Assembly: GCA_937900425.1 (NCBI GenBank)
Contig: CALCDT010000300.1
Coordinates: forward strand, 1 to 5,343
Length of the DNA stretch: 5,343 bases
Source: an uncultured Alphaproteobacteria bacterium
GTDB taxonomy: Bacteria; Pseudomonadota; Alphaproteobacteria; Rhizobiales; Pleomorphomonadaceae
Direction: 5' to 3'
A program made the position numbers and the translations under genes. Under the pieces are notes generated by a model, which was given only the letters and a program-made list of their open reading frames with translations, was not told the origin of the DNA and searched no databases. Positions 1 to 5,343 of the stretch are shown here, one piece after another; positions within the stretch are counted from its first letter, which is position 1, and each line of letters begins with the position of its first letter.

Positions 1-2
1 AG

Positions 3-3000
3 CTCAATCCGCATCAGGCGAATGCGGTCTGGCGGATCCTTCAATCCGGCACCACGCTTCTCGACCACGTCGTCGGCGCGGGCAAGACGTTCACGATCAT
101 CGCGGCGGCGATGGAGATGCGGCGCATTGGTCGTGCGCGCAAGCCCGTCATCGTCGTGCCGAACCACCTGGTCGAGCAATGGGCCGTGGATTTCTTGCGG
201 CTCTATCCCGGCGCCGAAGTCCTCGCCGCCTCGAAGCGCGACTTCGAGAAGGATCGCCGGAAGGCTCTGTTCGCCCGGATCACGACCGGCGATTGGGACG
301 CGATCATCGTCCCGCATTCGAGCTTCGGCAAAGTCGAGGTGGACCCGGAAGCCCTCTCGGAGTTCATCGAGGAGCGGGTCAAGGATATCGTCGCCTCGAA
401 GGTTGCTCTGGAAAAGCGCGAGGGCAAGAAAAGCCGCAACATCAATCGCCTCGAAGACATGATTACCCGGCTGCGGGAGCGCCAGAAGCGACTTGTCGAC
501 GCCGGGCGCAAGGATGACAACCTATATTGGTCGGAGCTTGGTATCGACGCGATTTTCGTCGACGAGGCGCGCGAGTTCAAAAACCTCGAATACAGCACCT
601 CGATGCAGAGGGTCGGCGGTCTCGGCAACCCGCAGGGTTCGCAGAAGGCGAGCGACCTCTACGTGAAGGTTCAGCAAACCCTCAAGGCGACTGGCGGCCA
701 CAACGTCATCTTTGCGACCGGCACGCCCATTTCCAACTCGATGGTCGAGATGTACACGATGATGCGGTATCTCGACTATCCGACGCTCGTGGCGCGCGGG
801 CTGGCGCACTTCGACGCTTGGGCGCGCATGTTCGGCGATGTCGTGACGGATTGGGAACTGAGCCCGTCCGGCAAGTACAAGCTCAGCAGCCGATTCGCAC
901 GGTTCGTGAACCTCCCCGAACTGATGCAGATCTACCTCTCGTTCACCGACGTCATCACCCGCGACGACATCGACCGGATGCTCGCGGCCGAGGGGCGGCG
1001 CCTGTCCGTGCCGAAGGTGAAGGGCGGCAAGCCCGAGAACGTCGTCGTCGAGCGCAGCCCCGAGCAGGCCCGGTACATCGGCGAACCGATCAAGGACGCC
1101 GACGGCAACGACACCGACCAGTACCCGCGCGGGTCGCTCATTTGGCGCGCGGAGAACCTGCCGAAGACGGTCGAGAAGGGCGGCGACAACATGCTCAAGA
1201 TCATGTCGGACGCCCGCAAGGCGGCGCTCGACATGCGAATGATCGACCCGAACGCGCCGGATCCCGAGGGCTCCAAGCTCAACGTCGCGGCCCGACGGAT
1301 CGTGGACATCTACCGCAAGTGGGACGCCGACAAGGGCGCCCAACTCGTCTTCCTCGACCTGTCGACGCCCAAGGCGGCCCGAGGCGCGGAGGCTGCTCGC
1401 ATCCGCGGGCTGATCGCCGCCGCCGAGGAAGGGGACGAGAGCGCGCAAGCCGAGCTGGACAAGCTTTCGCCGGACGACCTTCTGGCGCTCGACGGCGAGT
1501 TCTCGGCCTACGACGACCTGAAGGAGAAGCTGGTCCGCTTGGGCATCCCGGCCGACGAGATCGCTTTCATCCACGACGCCAAGACCGACGGTCAGAAGGC
1601 CGAGTTGTTCGGCAAGGTCCGGTCCGGCCGCGTTCGCGTCCTGATGGGATCCACGTCCAAGATGGGCGCCGGCACGAACGTTCAGGACCGTCTCGTCGCT
1701 CTGCACCACATCGACGCGCCGTGGCGCCCGTCCGACCTCGAACAGCGCGAGGGCCGGATCGTTCGGCAGGGCAACAAGCTCTATGAGCGCGACCCCGAGG
1801 GCTTCGAGGTCGATGTCATCCGCTACGCCACCAAGGGCACCCTCGACGCCCGTATGTGGCAGACGATCGAAGGCAAGGCGCTCTTCATCGGGCAGGTGCG
1901 CAAGGGCGCGACTGGACAGCGCGAGATCGAGGACATCGGCGGCGAGGCTGCGAACGCCGCCGAGATGAAGGCCGCGGCGAGCGGCAACCCGCTGGTCCTC
2001 GAGGAAATGTCGCTTCGGCAGCGGGTGAAGCGGCTCGAAGGCGAGCGCTACGCCCACGACAGCGGGCAGTTCCGCATTCGCGACATGATCCGAGCGACCG
2101 AGCGCCGCATCGAGGCGAACGAGCAGCGCGCGGCCGCGATGCGGGAGGACGTGAAGCGCAAGACCCCCGACAAGTTCAAGATGACCGTCCGGGGCGAGAC
2201 CTTCGAGAAGCGGAAGGACGCCGGGCTCGCGATCCTCAAGGCCGCTATGGAGATGCAGGCGCGCGGCCAAGACAGCATCGAGGTCGGCACCTATGGCGAC
2301 TTCCGGATCGTCATCGACCTGCTCGCGAAGGATCGGTTCGCGCCGACCGTCGTCGGGGAGGGGGAATACCAGCCCGAAGACTTCTCGCTCGGCGCCGACC
2401 CGCAGGGGCTGACCATCCGCATCACCAACGCGGTGCAGGGCCTCGGGGAGGCGATCAAACGGATCGAGAAGGCCATCGCCGAGGACCGCGCGTCGCTCCC
2501 GAAGCTCCGGGCGCAGGTCGCCGAATGGCCGAAGGCGGCGGAATTGGAGGAGACGAAGGCCCGTCACCGCGAGGTGATCGCCCAGCTACGGCCGAAGAAG
2601 AAGGAGGATGGAGCCGCCGCGGCCTCGGGCGCGAAGCCGTCTATCGCCGGCAGCGGCTCCGACGAGATCGAAAGCGCGTTCGGCGACACGCGGTCCTTGG
2701 CCGAGCACCTGATGAACGACGACCTCGGCGGGTTCGTCCGGGCTCTGATGGACGCCGGCCGCGTCGTGCTGCACGACGACATCGCCGAACTGGCCGCCCG
2801 GCATGGGGCGCCGCGGGAGGCGACCGTTCGCGGCCTCACGGTGGACGGCGTCATCCACCTGTCGGCAAAGGGGCTCACCGCCGAAACGGCGATGCCGACC
2901 CTCCTGCACGAGGTTTTCCACGCCGGCGTGGAGCCGCTGATCGGCTCGAAGCGGTGGCGCAACCTGCTCGACCGCGTCGGCACGATCCTCGCGAACCAAG

Positions 3001-3527
3001 AAGCCAAGGCGCCGGGCGAGCGGTCGCTGTTCTGGCGCGACGCCATCGCCCACATCGACGAGATCGGGACGCCGGCCGAGCATCGGGCCGAGGAACTGGC
3101 GGCCTACGCCATCGACTACCGCGAGGCGGCGCCGGCCGGGCTCGGCGCCATCCTCGACAACATCGTCGGCGCGGTGAAGGCGTGGGTTCTGAAGACCTTC
3201 GGGGCGCAGGTCGGCGCCGTGACGCCGGGCCAGCTCCGGGCGCTCGCCAAGGCGGCCCTGCGAGATGGATGGGGGGCCACGGACGGTGCGCCGGACGGCG
3301 ACGGGCGCATGAGCATCCGCAGCATCAAGCGCAAGAATCGGCAAGCTCGTCCAAGCAGCACGAGGGGTGTCGACCAACACCGTCCTGCCGTTGGCTCGGG
3401 CCTCTCAATGGCTCATCCGTCGGGCGGCAAAGACTGGTCTCGACCTCTCCGGCTTCGAGCACGTCATCGACGAATCTGCGATCCGGCACATCCTGAAGCG
3501 CCACACCGACCCCAAGGTCGAGGGTGA
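3..3527 (+). CDS. SNF2-type DNA helicase with C-terminal Zn-metallopeptidase-like domain (5' partial, 3' frameshifted)
   Basis: The frame is open from the left edge, so the ATG at 111 is internal: residues before it include a Q-motif-like NPHQ and the Walker A box (GAGKT, nt 75-89), both needed by the helicase. Counting from nt 3, further motifs are VPNHLVEQW (residues 52-60), WDAIIVPHSSF (98-108), Walker B as DEAR instead of the usual DEAH (187-190), FATGTPISN (237-245), GSTSKMGAGTN (549-559) and QREGRIVRQGN (581-591). A charged, probably coiled-coil insert sits at about 117-172, between the ATP-binding motifs. After the helicase comes the usual tail with TLDARMW and ASGNP, then a mixed helical region, then a metallopeptidase-like domain with HEVFH (969-973) and a downstream EELAAY (1030-1035). 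Expected role: ATP-driven DNA translocation or remodelling by a phage or ICE multi-domain protein. The last ~64 codons (after about 3336) are out-of-phase sequence with no likely meaning. Confidence 0.88.
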   Translation, partial: LNPHQANAVWRILQSGTTLLDHVVGAGKTFTIIAAAMEMRRIGRARKPVIVVPNHLVEQWAVDFLRLYPGAEVLAASKRDFEKDRRKALFARITTGDWDAIIVPHSSFGKVEVDPEALSEFIEERVKDIVASKVALEKREGKKSRNINRLEDMITRLRERQKRLVDAGRKDDNLYWSELGIDAIFVDEAREFKNLEYSTSMQRVGGLGNPQGSQKASDLYVKVQQTLKATGGHNVIFATGTPISNSMVEMYTMMRYLDYPTLVARGLAHFDAWARMFGDVVTDWELSPSGKYKLSSRFARFVNLPELMQIYLSFTDVITRDDIDRMLAAEGRRLSVPKVKGGKPENVVVERSPEQARYIGEPIKDADGNDTDQYPRGSLIWRAENLPKTVEKGGDNMLKIMSDARKAALDMRMIDPNAPDPEGSKLNVAARRIVDIYRKWDADKGAQLVFLDLSTPKAARGAEAARIRGLIAAAEEGDESAQAELDKLSPDDLLALDGEFSAYDDLKEKLVRLGIPADEIAFIHDAKTDGQKAELFGKVRSGRVRVLMGSTSKMGAGTNVQDRLVALHHIDAPWRPSDLEQREGRIVRQGNKLYERDPEGFEVDVIRYATKGTLDARMWQTIEGKALFIGQVRKGATGQREIEDIGGEAANAAEMKAAASGNPLVLEEMSLRQRVKRLEGERYAHDSGQFRIRDMIRATERRIEANEQRAAAMREDVKRKTPDKFKMTVRGETFEKRKDAGLAILKAAMEMQARGQDSIEVGTYGDFRIVIDLLAKDRFAPTVVGEGEYQPEDFSLGADPQGLTIRITNAVQGLGEAIKRIEKAIAEDRASLPKLRAQVAEWPKAAELEETKARHREVIAQLRPKKKEDGAAAASGAKPSIAGSGSDEIESAFGDTRSLAEHLMNDDLGGFVRALMDAGRVVLHDDIAELAARHGAPREATVRGLTVDGVIHLSAKGLTAETAMPTLLHEVFHAGVEPLIGSKRWRNLLDRVGTILANQEAKAPGERSLFWRDAIAHIDEIGTPAEHRAEELAAYAIDYREAAPAGLGAILDNIVGAVKAWVLKTFGAQVGAVTPGQLRALAKAALRDGWGATDGAPDGDGRMSIRSIKRKNRQARPSSTRGVDQHRPAVGSGLSMAHPSGGKDWSRPLRLRARHRRICDPAHPEAPHRPQGRG
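75..1775 (+). other. SF2/SNF2 helicase core, motifs I to VI
   Basis: Both RecA-like lobes are present. Lobe 1 holds Walker A (75-89), the Ia-type VPNHLVEQW, the DEAR Walker B (561-572) and the ATGTP motif III (714-728). Lobe 2 holds YRKWDADKGAQLVFLD and AFIHDAKTDGQKAELF, then MGAGTNVQDRL, APWRPSDLEQREGRIVRQGN and the arginine fingers of motif VI (1743-1775). The spacing, and the long insert ahead of lobe 2 with the acidic stretch at about 1380-1500, match the helicases fused to N-terminal DNA methyltransferases in large phage and conjugative-element proteins. Lobe assignment follows from family knowledge; the motifs are read directly. Confidence 0.9.
1980..2620 (+). other. Post-helicase tail with coiled coils
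   Basis: The stretch following ASGNP is rich in Arg, Glu and Ala heptad-like patterns (RQRVKRLEGERYAHD and ATERRIEANEQRAAAM). It then shows a compact alpha/beta segment with YGDFRIVIDLL, followed by another long helical stretch ending in HREVIAQLRPKKKE. This layout regularly follows the SNF2 core in the phage and ICE family. It probably links the motor to the effector domains and may mediate self-association or DNA contact. No catalytic motif is visible. Confidence 0.55.
2690..3130 (+). other. Zn-metallopeptidase-like domain (HEVFH)
   Basis: A hydrophobic helix leads into LLHEVFHAG, giving a clear HExxH zinc-binding helix at nt 2907-2921. About 60 residues later a second helix carries EELAAYAID, whose glutamate (E1030 or E1031, nt 3090-3095) is a good candidate for the third zinc ligand, as in gluzincin-type peptidases. 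Ahead of the helix the GLTVDGVIHLSAKGL segment looks like the substrate-binding strand region. Peptidase domains are known components of polyvalent proteins, where they may cleave the long chain into active parts or cut host proteins. All proposed catalytic residues are intact although the gene is broken downstream. Confidence 0.72.
3333..3342 (+). other. Frameshift site 1 (net +1)
   Basis: Upstream phase reads MSIRSIKRK up to 3335; the downstream phase reads IGKLVQAARGVSTNTVLPL from 3337. Omitting one A in the AAGAATC context joins them smoothly. The shift must lie after the TGA of the second phase at 3310-3312 and before the TGA ending the first phase at 3525-3527. The six-G run at 3271-3276 is therefore not the site. 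Confidence 0.7.
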
Positions 3528-3942
3528 TCGTGATCAGCTTCCGGTGACGGCGGAAGCGTTCGAGCACATTCCCGCCGTCATCGCGTCGCCGATGCGGGTG
3601 GTGTTCGGCACCAAGGCGAAAACCGGGCTTGAGCAGGTGGCGTATTTGGGGCGCCTGCCGGACGGAAAGATGCTCTATCTCGAGGAAGTCCGCACCGGCA
3701 GGCGCCACCTCGCAACGAAGTCGCTGCGATTGTATTCTGCTACGGCTCGTGCCGACGACATCATCGCCAGCCTTGGCCTCTACGCCCAAGACGACAGCAT
3801 TGCCGACAACGTAGCGACGGAAGCGGCCGAGGGCAAGAAGGGCGAGGACGGCGGAGCCCGGTTCAATATCGCGCCGCAGCGGCCCGCCGGCCCGGCCGAG
3901 CCAGAGCCGGCCGTGTGCGCGACCTGCTGTCGAACGCCCTGA
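3367..3942 (+). CDS. PBECR-type nuclease domain (toxin-like) fragment
   Basis: This frame carries a domain resembling the phage Barnase-EndoU-ColicinE5/D-RelE-like (PBECR) nucleases, predicted to cut RNA. From the GTG at 3367, the signature is GFEHVIDESAIRHILKRHTDP (residues 29-49), with candidate catalytic H41 and H46, a middle strand FGTKAKTGLEQVAYL, and the closing LYLEEVRTGRRHLATKSLRLY (103-123) with R109 and T117. I cannot decide which PBECR subfamily it belongs to. The GTG start is only nominal: GAGGGG directly abuts it without proper spacing, and the same phase is already meaningful upstream (IGKLVQAARG, from 3337), so this part was probably continuous with the helicase/peptidase frame. 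The last dozen or so codons, after about 3912, are off-phase. No immunity gene is visible in the window. Confidence 0.68.
   Translation: MSTNTVLPLARASQWLIRRAAKTGLDLSGFEHVIDESAIRHILKRHTDPKVEGDRDQLPVTAEAFEHIPAVIASPMRVVFGTKAKTGLEQVAYLGRLPDGKMLYLEEVRTGRRHLATKSLRLYSATARADDIIASLGLYAQDDSIADNVATEAAEGKKGEDGGARFNIAPQRPAGPAEPEPAVCATCCRTP
3905..3920 (+). other. Frameshift site 2 (net +2, TG duplication)
   Basis: The nuclease phase runs to PAGPAEPEPA and then becomes meaningless (CATCCRTP, stop). The other phase resumes with VRDLLSNAL at GTG 3915. GTGTGCGC at 3913-3920 looks like GTGCGC with one extra GT/TG unit; removing two bases joins the two halves. Together with site 1 the total is +3, returning to the original phase. 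Confidence 0.65.
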
Positions 3943-4793
3943 CGCAGGCCATGGGCGGCAAGTACGGGCTGCTCGCCGCGGCTCCGCTGCGCCCCATGCT
4001 GGAGGAACTGGGGAAGGAGCTTCCGTCGGCCCGCGGCTTCCTCGAGACGAAGCAGGCGATGGACACCCTGCGCAACGAGTGGCACGCGAAGGTCGACGAG
4101 ACCGCCCAGCGCTGGCTTCGCTACCGCACCCGCGACCGGGCCGAGAACGGCCGGCTCATGGACATCATGCACGAGTCCACCCTCGCTCAGGTCGACCCGT
4201 CCAAGCCGCTCGTCCCCAAGGCCGGCCCCGCCGACTGGATCCTCTACCGCAAGGGCGACCCGGAGAGCGAGAAGTGGCAGGCGGCGGCTCGCCGCATCGC
4301 CGAGGACGACCGGCGCCGCGAAGCGTGGACGGACCTGAAAGCCCGGTTCGACGCACTCTCCGACGAGGGCCGGGCGCTCTACGGGGTCGTCCGCGACGCC
4401 TACAGAGACCCCTCCGACCAGTTCGAGGCGACGATCCTCGCCAACATGCAGAAGGCGCTGGAGATCGGCATCAGACGGGCCGAGCGCGAGCACGCGGCCG
4501 AGATGCGGCGCATCCGCGACGAGGGGCTCACCGGGCAGGACGAGATCGACGCGATCGAGGCGGCCGACCGGCGGCTCCAGATGGCGAAGACCAAGAACGC
4601 TTGGAACAAGCGCGCCCGGCTCACGCTGATGCGGGAGCAGTTCGAGACGAACCGCCTGAGCGGCCCCTACTTCCCGCTGGTGCGCTTCGGCGACTTCTAC
4701 GTCACCGTGCGCGACGACGAGGGCCGGGTGCTGTCCTTCTCCCGGTTCGAGAAGGTGTCGCAGCAGCGCTTCGCGCGGGAGATGCGCCGCGAC
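3915..4793 (+). CDS. PLxRFG-motif C-terminal region of polyvalent protein (truncated)
   Basis: This is a helix-rich, charged segment of about 290 residues. It contains VRDLLSNALTQAMGG, WHAKVDETAQRWLRY, PADWILYRKGDPESEKW, a long Arg/Glu coiled coil (about 185-240) and then GPYFPLVRFGDFYV, with the defining PLVRFG at residues 254-259 (nt 4674-4691). After FSRFEKVSQQRFAREM the resemblance stops. PLxRFG regions occur near the C-termini of very large phage and prophage proteins; their function is unknown. The GTG at 3915 has no clear ribosome binding site, and the real N-terminal continuation lies in the other phase, before the GTGTG at 3913-3917. The phase stays open to a stop at 5289-5291, but from about 4793 on it encodes unrelated DNA and the antisense of a tRNA, so I end the meaningful part there. 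Confidence 0.75.
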
Positions 4794-4895
4794 CCAACCC
4801 GGTCCGCCGAATCGAGCCGCCGGCCGTTGCGCCCACATCGCCCTCGGAGCGCTTCACACGCCCACAGAGGAAACGTCGCTAAGTCATTGAAAAAA
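4794..4895. other. Junction segment of unassigned DNA
   Basis: About 100 bases between the last recognisable PLxRFG residues and the tRNA. No conserved gene is visible. One alternative phase ends in RFTRPQRKRR with a TAA at 4880-4882, which might be a leftover tail of some other element gene, but this is too short to identify. It is probably what remained of the element's attachment-proximal end after a deletion. Confidence 0.4.
4890..4895 (-). terminator. T-run immediately downstream of tRNA-Pro
   Basis: On the - strand six T residues directly follow the CCA end of the tRNA. With the T arm and acceptor as the preceding structure, this could help end transcription, but there is no separate hairpin, so the call is tentative. 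Confidence 0.3.
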
Positions 4896-4925
4896 TGGTC
4901 GGAGTGCCGAGATTCGAACTCGGGA
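4896..4925. other. Candidate attachment site (att) core in tRNA 3' end
   Basis: The T arm and 3' acceptor strand of the tRNA lie exactly at the element/chromosome border. Integrases commonly recombine here and restore the tRNA 3' end. The core is inferred from geometry only; the matching copy would be at the element's other end, outside the window. Confidence 0.4.
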
Positions 4926-4972
4926 CCCCGTGCACCCCATGCACGTGCGCTACCAGGCTGCGCTACACTCCG
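4896..4972 (-). tRNA. tRNA-Pro (anticodon GGG)
   Basis: A full 77-base cloverleaf is read on the - strand. The acceptor CGGAGUG pairs with CACUCCG, followed by discriminator A and encoded CCA. The D arm is GCGC-AGCCUGGUA-GCGC. The anticodon arm is CGUGC / GCACG with loop AUGGGGU, giving anticodon GGG (nt 4936-4938), which reads CCC. The T arm is CCGAG-UUCGAAU-CUCGG. Overall layout and the A73 discriminator agree with bacterial tRNA-Pro. The 3' end faces the mobile element on the left, so the T arm and acceptor end are the probable integration target. All stems are perfectly paired, so the gene should be functional. No second partial copy is present in the window. Confidence 0.96.
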
Positions 4973-5079
4973 ACGGCGGTTTCGTAACGCTTCGCCGCCG
5001 GCGGGGCAAGTCCGTTGTCGCGGGTCCGTCGTCGGCGGCGCGCCCGCCTCCGCTTGCCGTGGGCCTTGCGTCCCGCCCC
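4973..5079. other. Intergenic spacer between tRNA-Pro and the GDYXXLXY-like gene
   Basis: Very GC-rich spacer. Apart from the candidate tRNA promoter it holds an inverted repeat, CGGCGG at 4974-4979 with CCGCCG at 4995-5000 and a 15-base loop. No T-run follows it, so it does not look like a standard terminator for the upstream gene. No open frame of note. Confidence 0.5.
4981..5009 (-). promoter_or_regulatory. Candidate sigma-70-type promoter for tRNA-Pro
   Basis: On the - strand TTGCCC (5004-5009) is followed by a 17-base spacer and TACGAA (4981-4986). Eight bases then separate it from the first base of the tRNA. The -35 matches four of six and the -10 three of six consensus positions. Spacing and position are right for a tRNA promoter, but the boxes are weak, as is usual in GC-rich alphaproteobacteria. 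Confidence 0.4.
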
Positions 5080-5343
5080 TCAGAAGATCCCGTCCTCGTA
5101 GCGGACCGTGCCGTCGACGAGGAGGCGCTTCAGGGCGGCGCGGCCGCCGGCGCCGACGGCGACGTCGACGGCGAGGCGGCCGCCGTCGCGCCGATTTTCG
5201 AGCGCCCGGCCCTCGCCCTCCGGCACGAAGAACCGGCCGAGGCCGTAGTCGACCGTGTAGCGGCAGGCCGGCGTGCAGTCGGCCGCCGTGACGACGCCAC
5301 GCAGCACCGTGCCGCTGCCCGGATCGGCCCGGTGCACCGATCC
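5080..5343 (-). CDS. GDYXXLXY-domain-like protein, C-terminal part (5' end beyond right edge)
   Basis: On the - strand the frame is open from the window edge to a TGA at 5080-5082. The GTG at 5337 is not a convincing start because the frame continues to the edge. The visible C-terminus has VDYGLGRFFVPEGEGRALE followed by LAVDVAVGAGGRAALKRLLVDG. This resembles the C-terminal end of GDYXXLXY-family proteins, found as a membrane-anchored or exported partner of a DUF2157-type membrane protein; biochemical function is unknown. The naming motif itself would be upstream, outside the window. The two cysteines in CTPAC are noteworthy and could coordinate metal or form a disulfide. Base composition is higher in GC than in the polyvalent gene, consistent with native chromosome. 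Confidence 0.66.
   Translation of the reverse strand, partial: GSVHRADPGSGTVLRGVVTAADCTPACRYTVDYGLGRFFVPEGEGRALENRRDGGRLAVDVAVGAGGRAALKRLLVDGTVRYEDGIF

Larger units (their letters stand above)
1..4793 (+). pseudogene. Giant polyvalent protein gene (helicase / peptidase / nuclease / PLxRFG), frameshifted and truncated
   Basis: I read the three consecutive + strand open frames as pieces of one ancestral gene. The first piece runs in frame from the left edge to about 3336. The second continues one base later in phase to about 3915. The third returns to the original phase and is recognisable to about 4793. Neither internal piece has a convincing ribosome binding site at its first possible start, and the protein meaning carries smoothly across both breaks. 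Large phage and conjugative-element polyvalent proteins are known to string together methyltransferase, SNF2-type helicase, peptidase, nuclease and PLxRFG-containing regions in this order; the methyltransferase part would lie left of the window. The end at about 4793 is not a natural C-terminus, because the PLxRFG region normally continues and here fades into unrelated DNA before a tRNA. A programmed shift or sequencing error at one break cannot be excluded, but two breaks plus a lost 3' end favour a decaying gene. Confidence 0.72.
1..4895. mobile_element. Right end of an integrated element (prophage or ICE)
   Basis: The polyvalent protein is typical of prophages and conjugative elements and not of core chromosomes. 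Its DNA extends up to the 3' end of an intact tRNA gene, the classic tyrosine-integrase target. Beyond the tRNA the gene content changes to ordinary chromosomal type. No integrase or second attachment copy is visible, so the left boundary and the element class are unknown. The fact that a truncated gene abuts the junction suggests internal deletion or a remnant. Confidence 0.5.

Noticed and set aside
111..113. ATG at 111 as the start of the helicase gene
   Set aside because: The Walker A box and Q-like motif lie upstream in the same open phase, so the true start is beyond the left edge.
528..536. TGGTCGGAG matching the tRNA 3' end, as a possible second att copy
   Set aside because: Only nine bases match and it lies inside the conserved helicase coding sequence, just ahead of Walker B; this is chance.
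522..2567. Long - strand open frame of 681 codons opposite the helicase
   Set aside because: It is a shadow of the strongly supported helicase frame in GC-rich DNA; its translation is low-complexity Leu/Arg/Val/Asp-rich with no recognisable motif.
3271..3276. Six-G run as the cause of the first frameshift
   Set aside because: A shift here into the nuclease phase would hit the TGA at 3310-3312, so the break must be further downstream.
3780..4838. Long - strand open frame of 352 codons opposite the PLxRFG region
   Set aside because: Shadow of the + strand coding phase; composition is biased and no domain is recognisable.
4974..5000. Hairpin as rho-independent terminator of the GDYXXLXY-like gene
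   Set aside because: No T-run follows on the - strand and the hairpin runs directly into the tRNA start.
4794..5291. Continuation of the PLxRFG phase through the tRNA to 5291
   Set aside because: It translates the antisense of a perfect tRNA and of the GDYXXLXY-like gene, with runs of arginine; it is open only because stops are rare in GC-rich DNA.

Overview
The window is GC-rich bacterial DNA, most likely from an alphaproteobacterium; Hyphomicrobiales such as Methylobacterium-like bacteria would fit. This rests on base composition, on the resemblance of the polyvalent protein to those of alphaproteobacterial prophages and conjugative elements, and on a GDYXXLXY-type gene fragment at the right edge. 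The genus cannot be fixed from the sequence alone. It appears to be the right-hand end of an integrated mobile element (prophage or ICE) meeting the host chromosome at a tRNA-Pro gene.

Left and centre (1 to about 4793, + strand): this is one giant 'polyvalent' protein gene of the kind carried by phages and conjugative elements. It enters from the left edge already inside its SNF2-type helicase. The order is: two-lobed SF2/SNF2 helicase with all main motifs (about 1-1980), a helical and alpha/beta tail (about 1980-2620), a zinc metallopeptidase-like domain with HEVFH (about 2690-3130), a PBECR-type RNase/toxin-like domain (about 3450-3735), and a helical region ending in a PLxRFG motif (3915-4793). 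The reading frame breaks twice. A net +1 shift near 3336 and a net +2 shift near 3915 together restore the starting frame. The best reading is therefore one ancestral open reading frame with two indels, now split into three open frames, and not three designed genes.

Junction (4793-4895): the similarity to PLxRFG proteins ends abruptly and about 100 bases of unassigned DNA follow. The open frame then runs meaninglessly through the tRNA gene in antisense. This suggests that the 3' part of the giant gene was lost and that the remnant was joined to the end of the element.

Right flank (4896-5343, - strand): a complete tRNA-Pro(GGG) with encoded CCA sits with its 3' end facing the element, the usual geometry for tyrosine-integrase insertion. 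A correctly spaced but weak promoter lies just upstream of it. The last gene is the C-terminal part of a GDYXXLXY-like chromosomal protein that continues past the right edge.

Working together: the helicase, probably with a DNA methyltransferase-like N-terminus outside the window, the peptidase and the nuclease would once have formed a multi-domain effector delivered with or made by the element to protect its DNA or act on host components. As it stands, the split gene next to the tRNA looks like a decaying element end.
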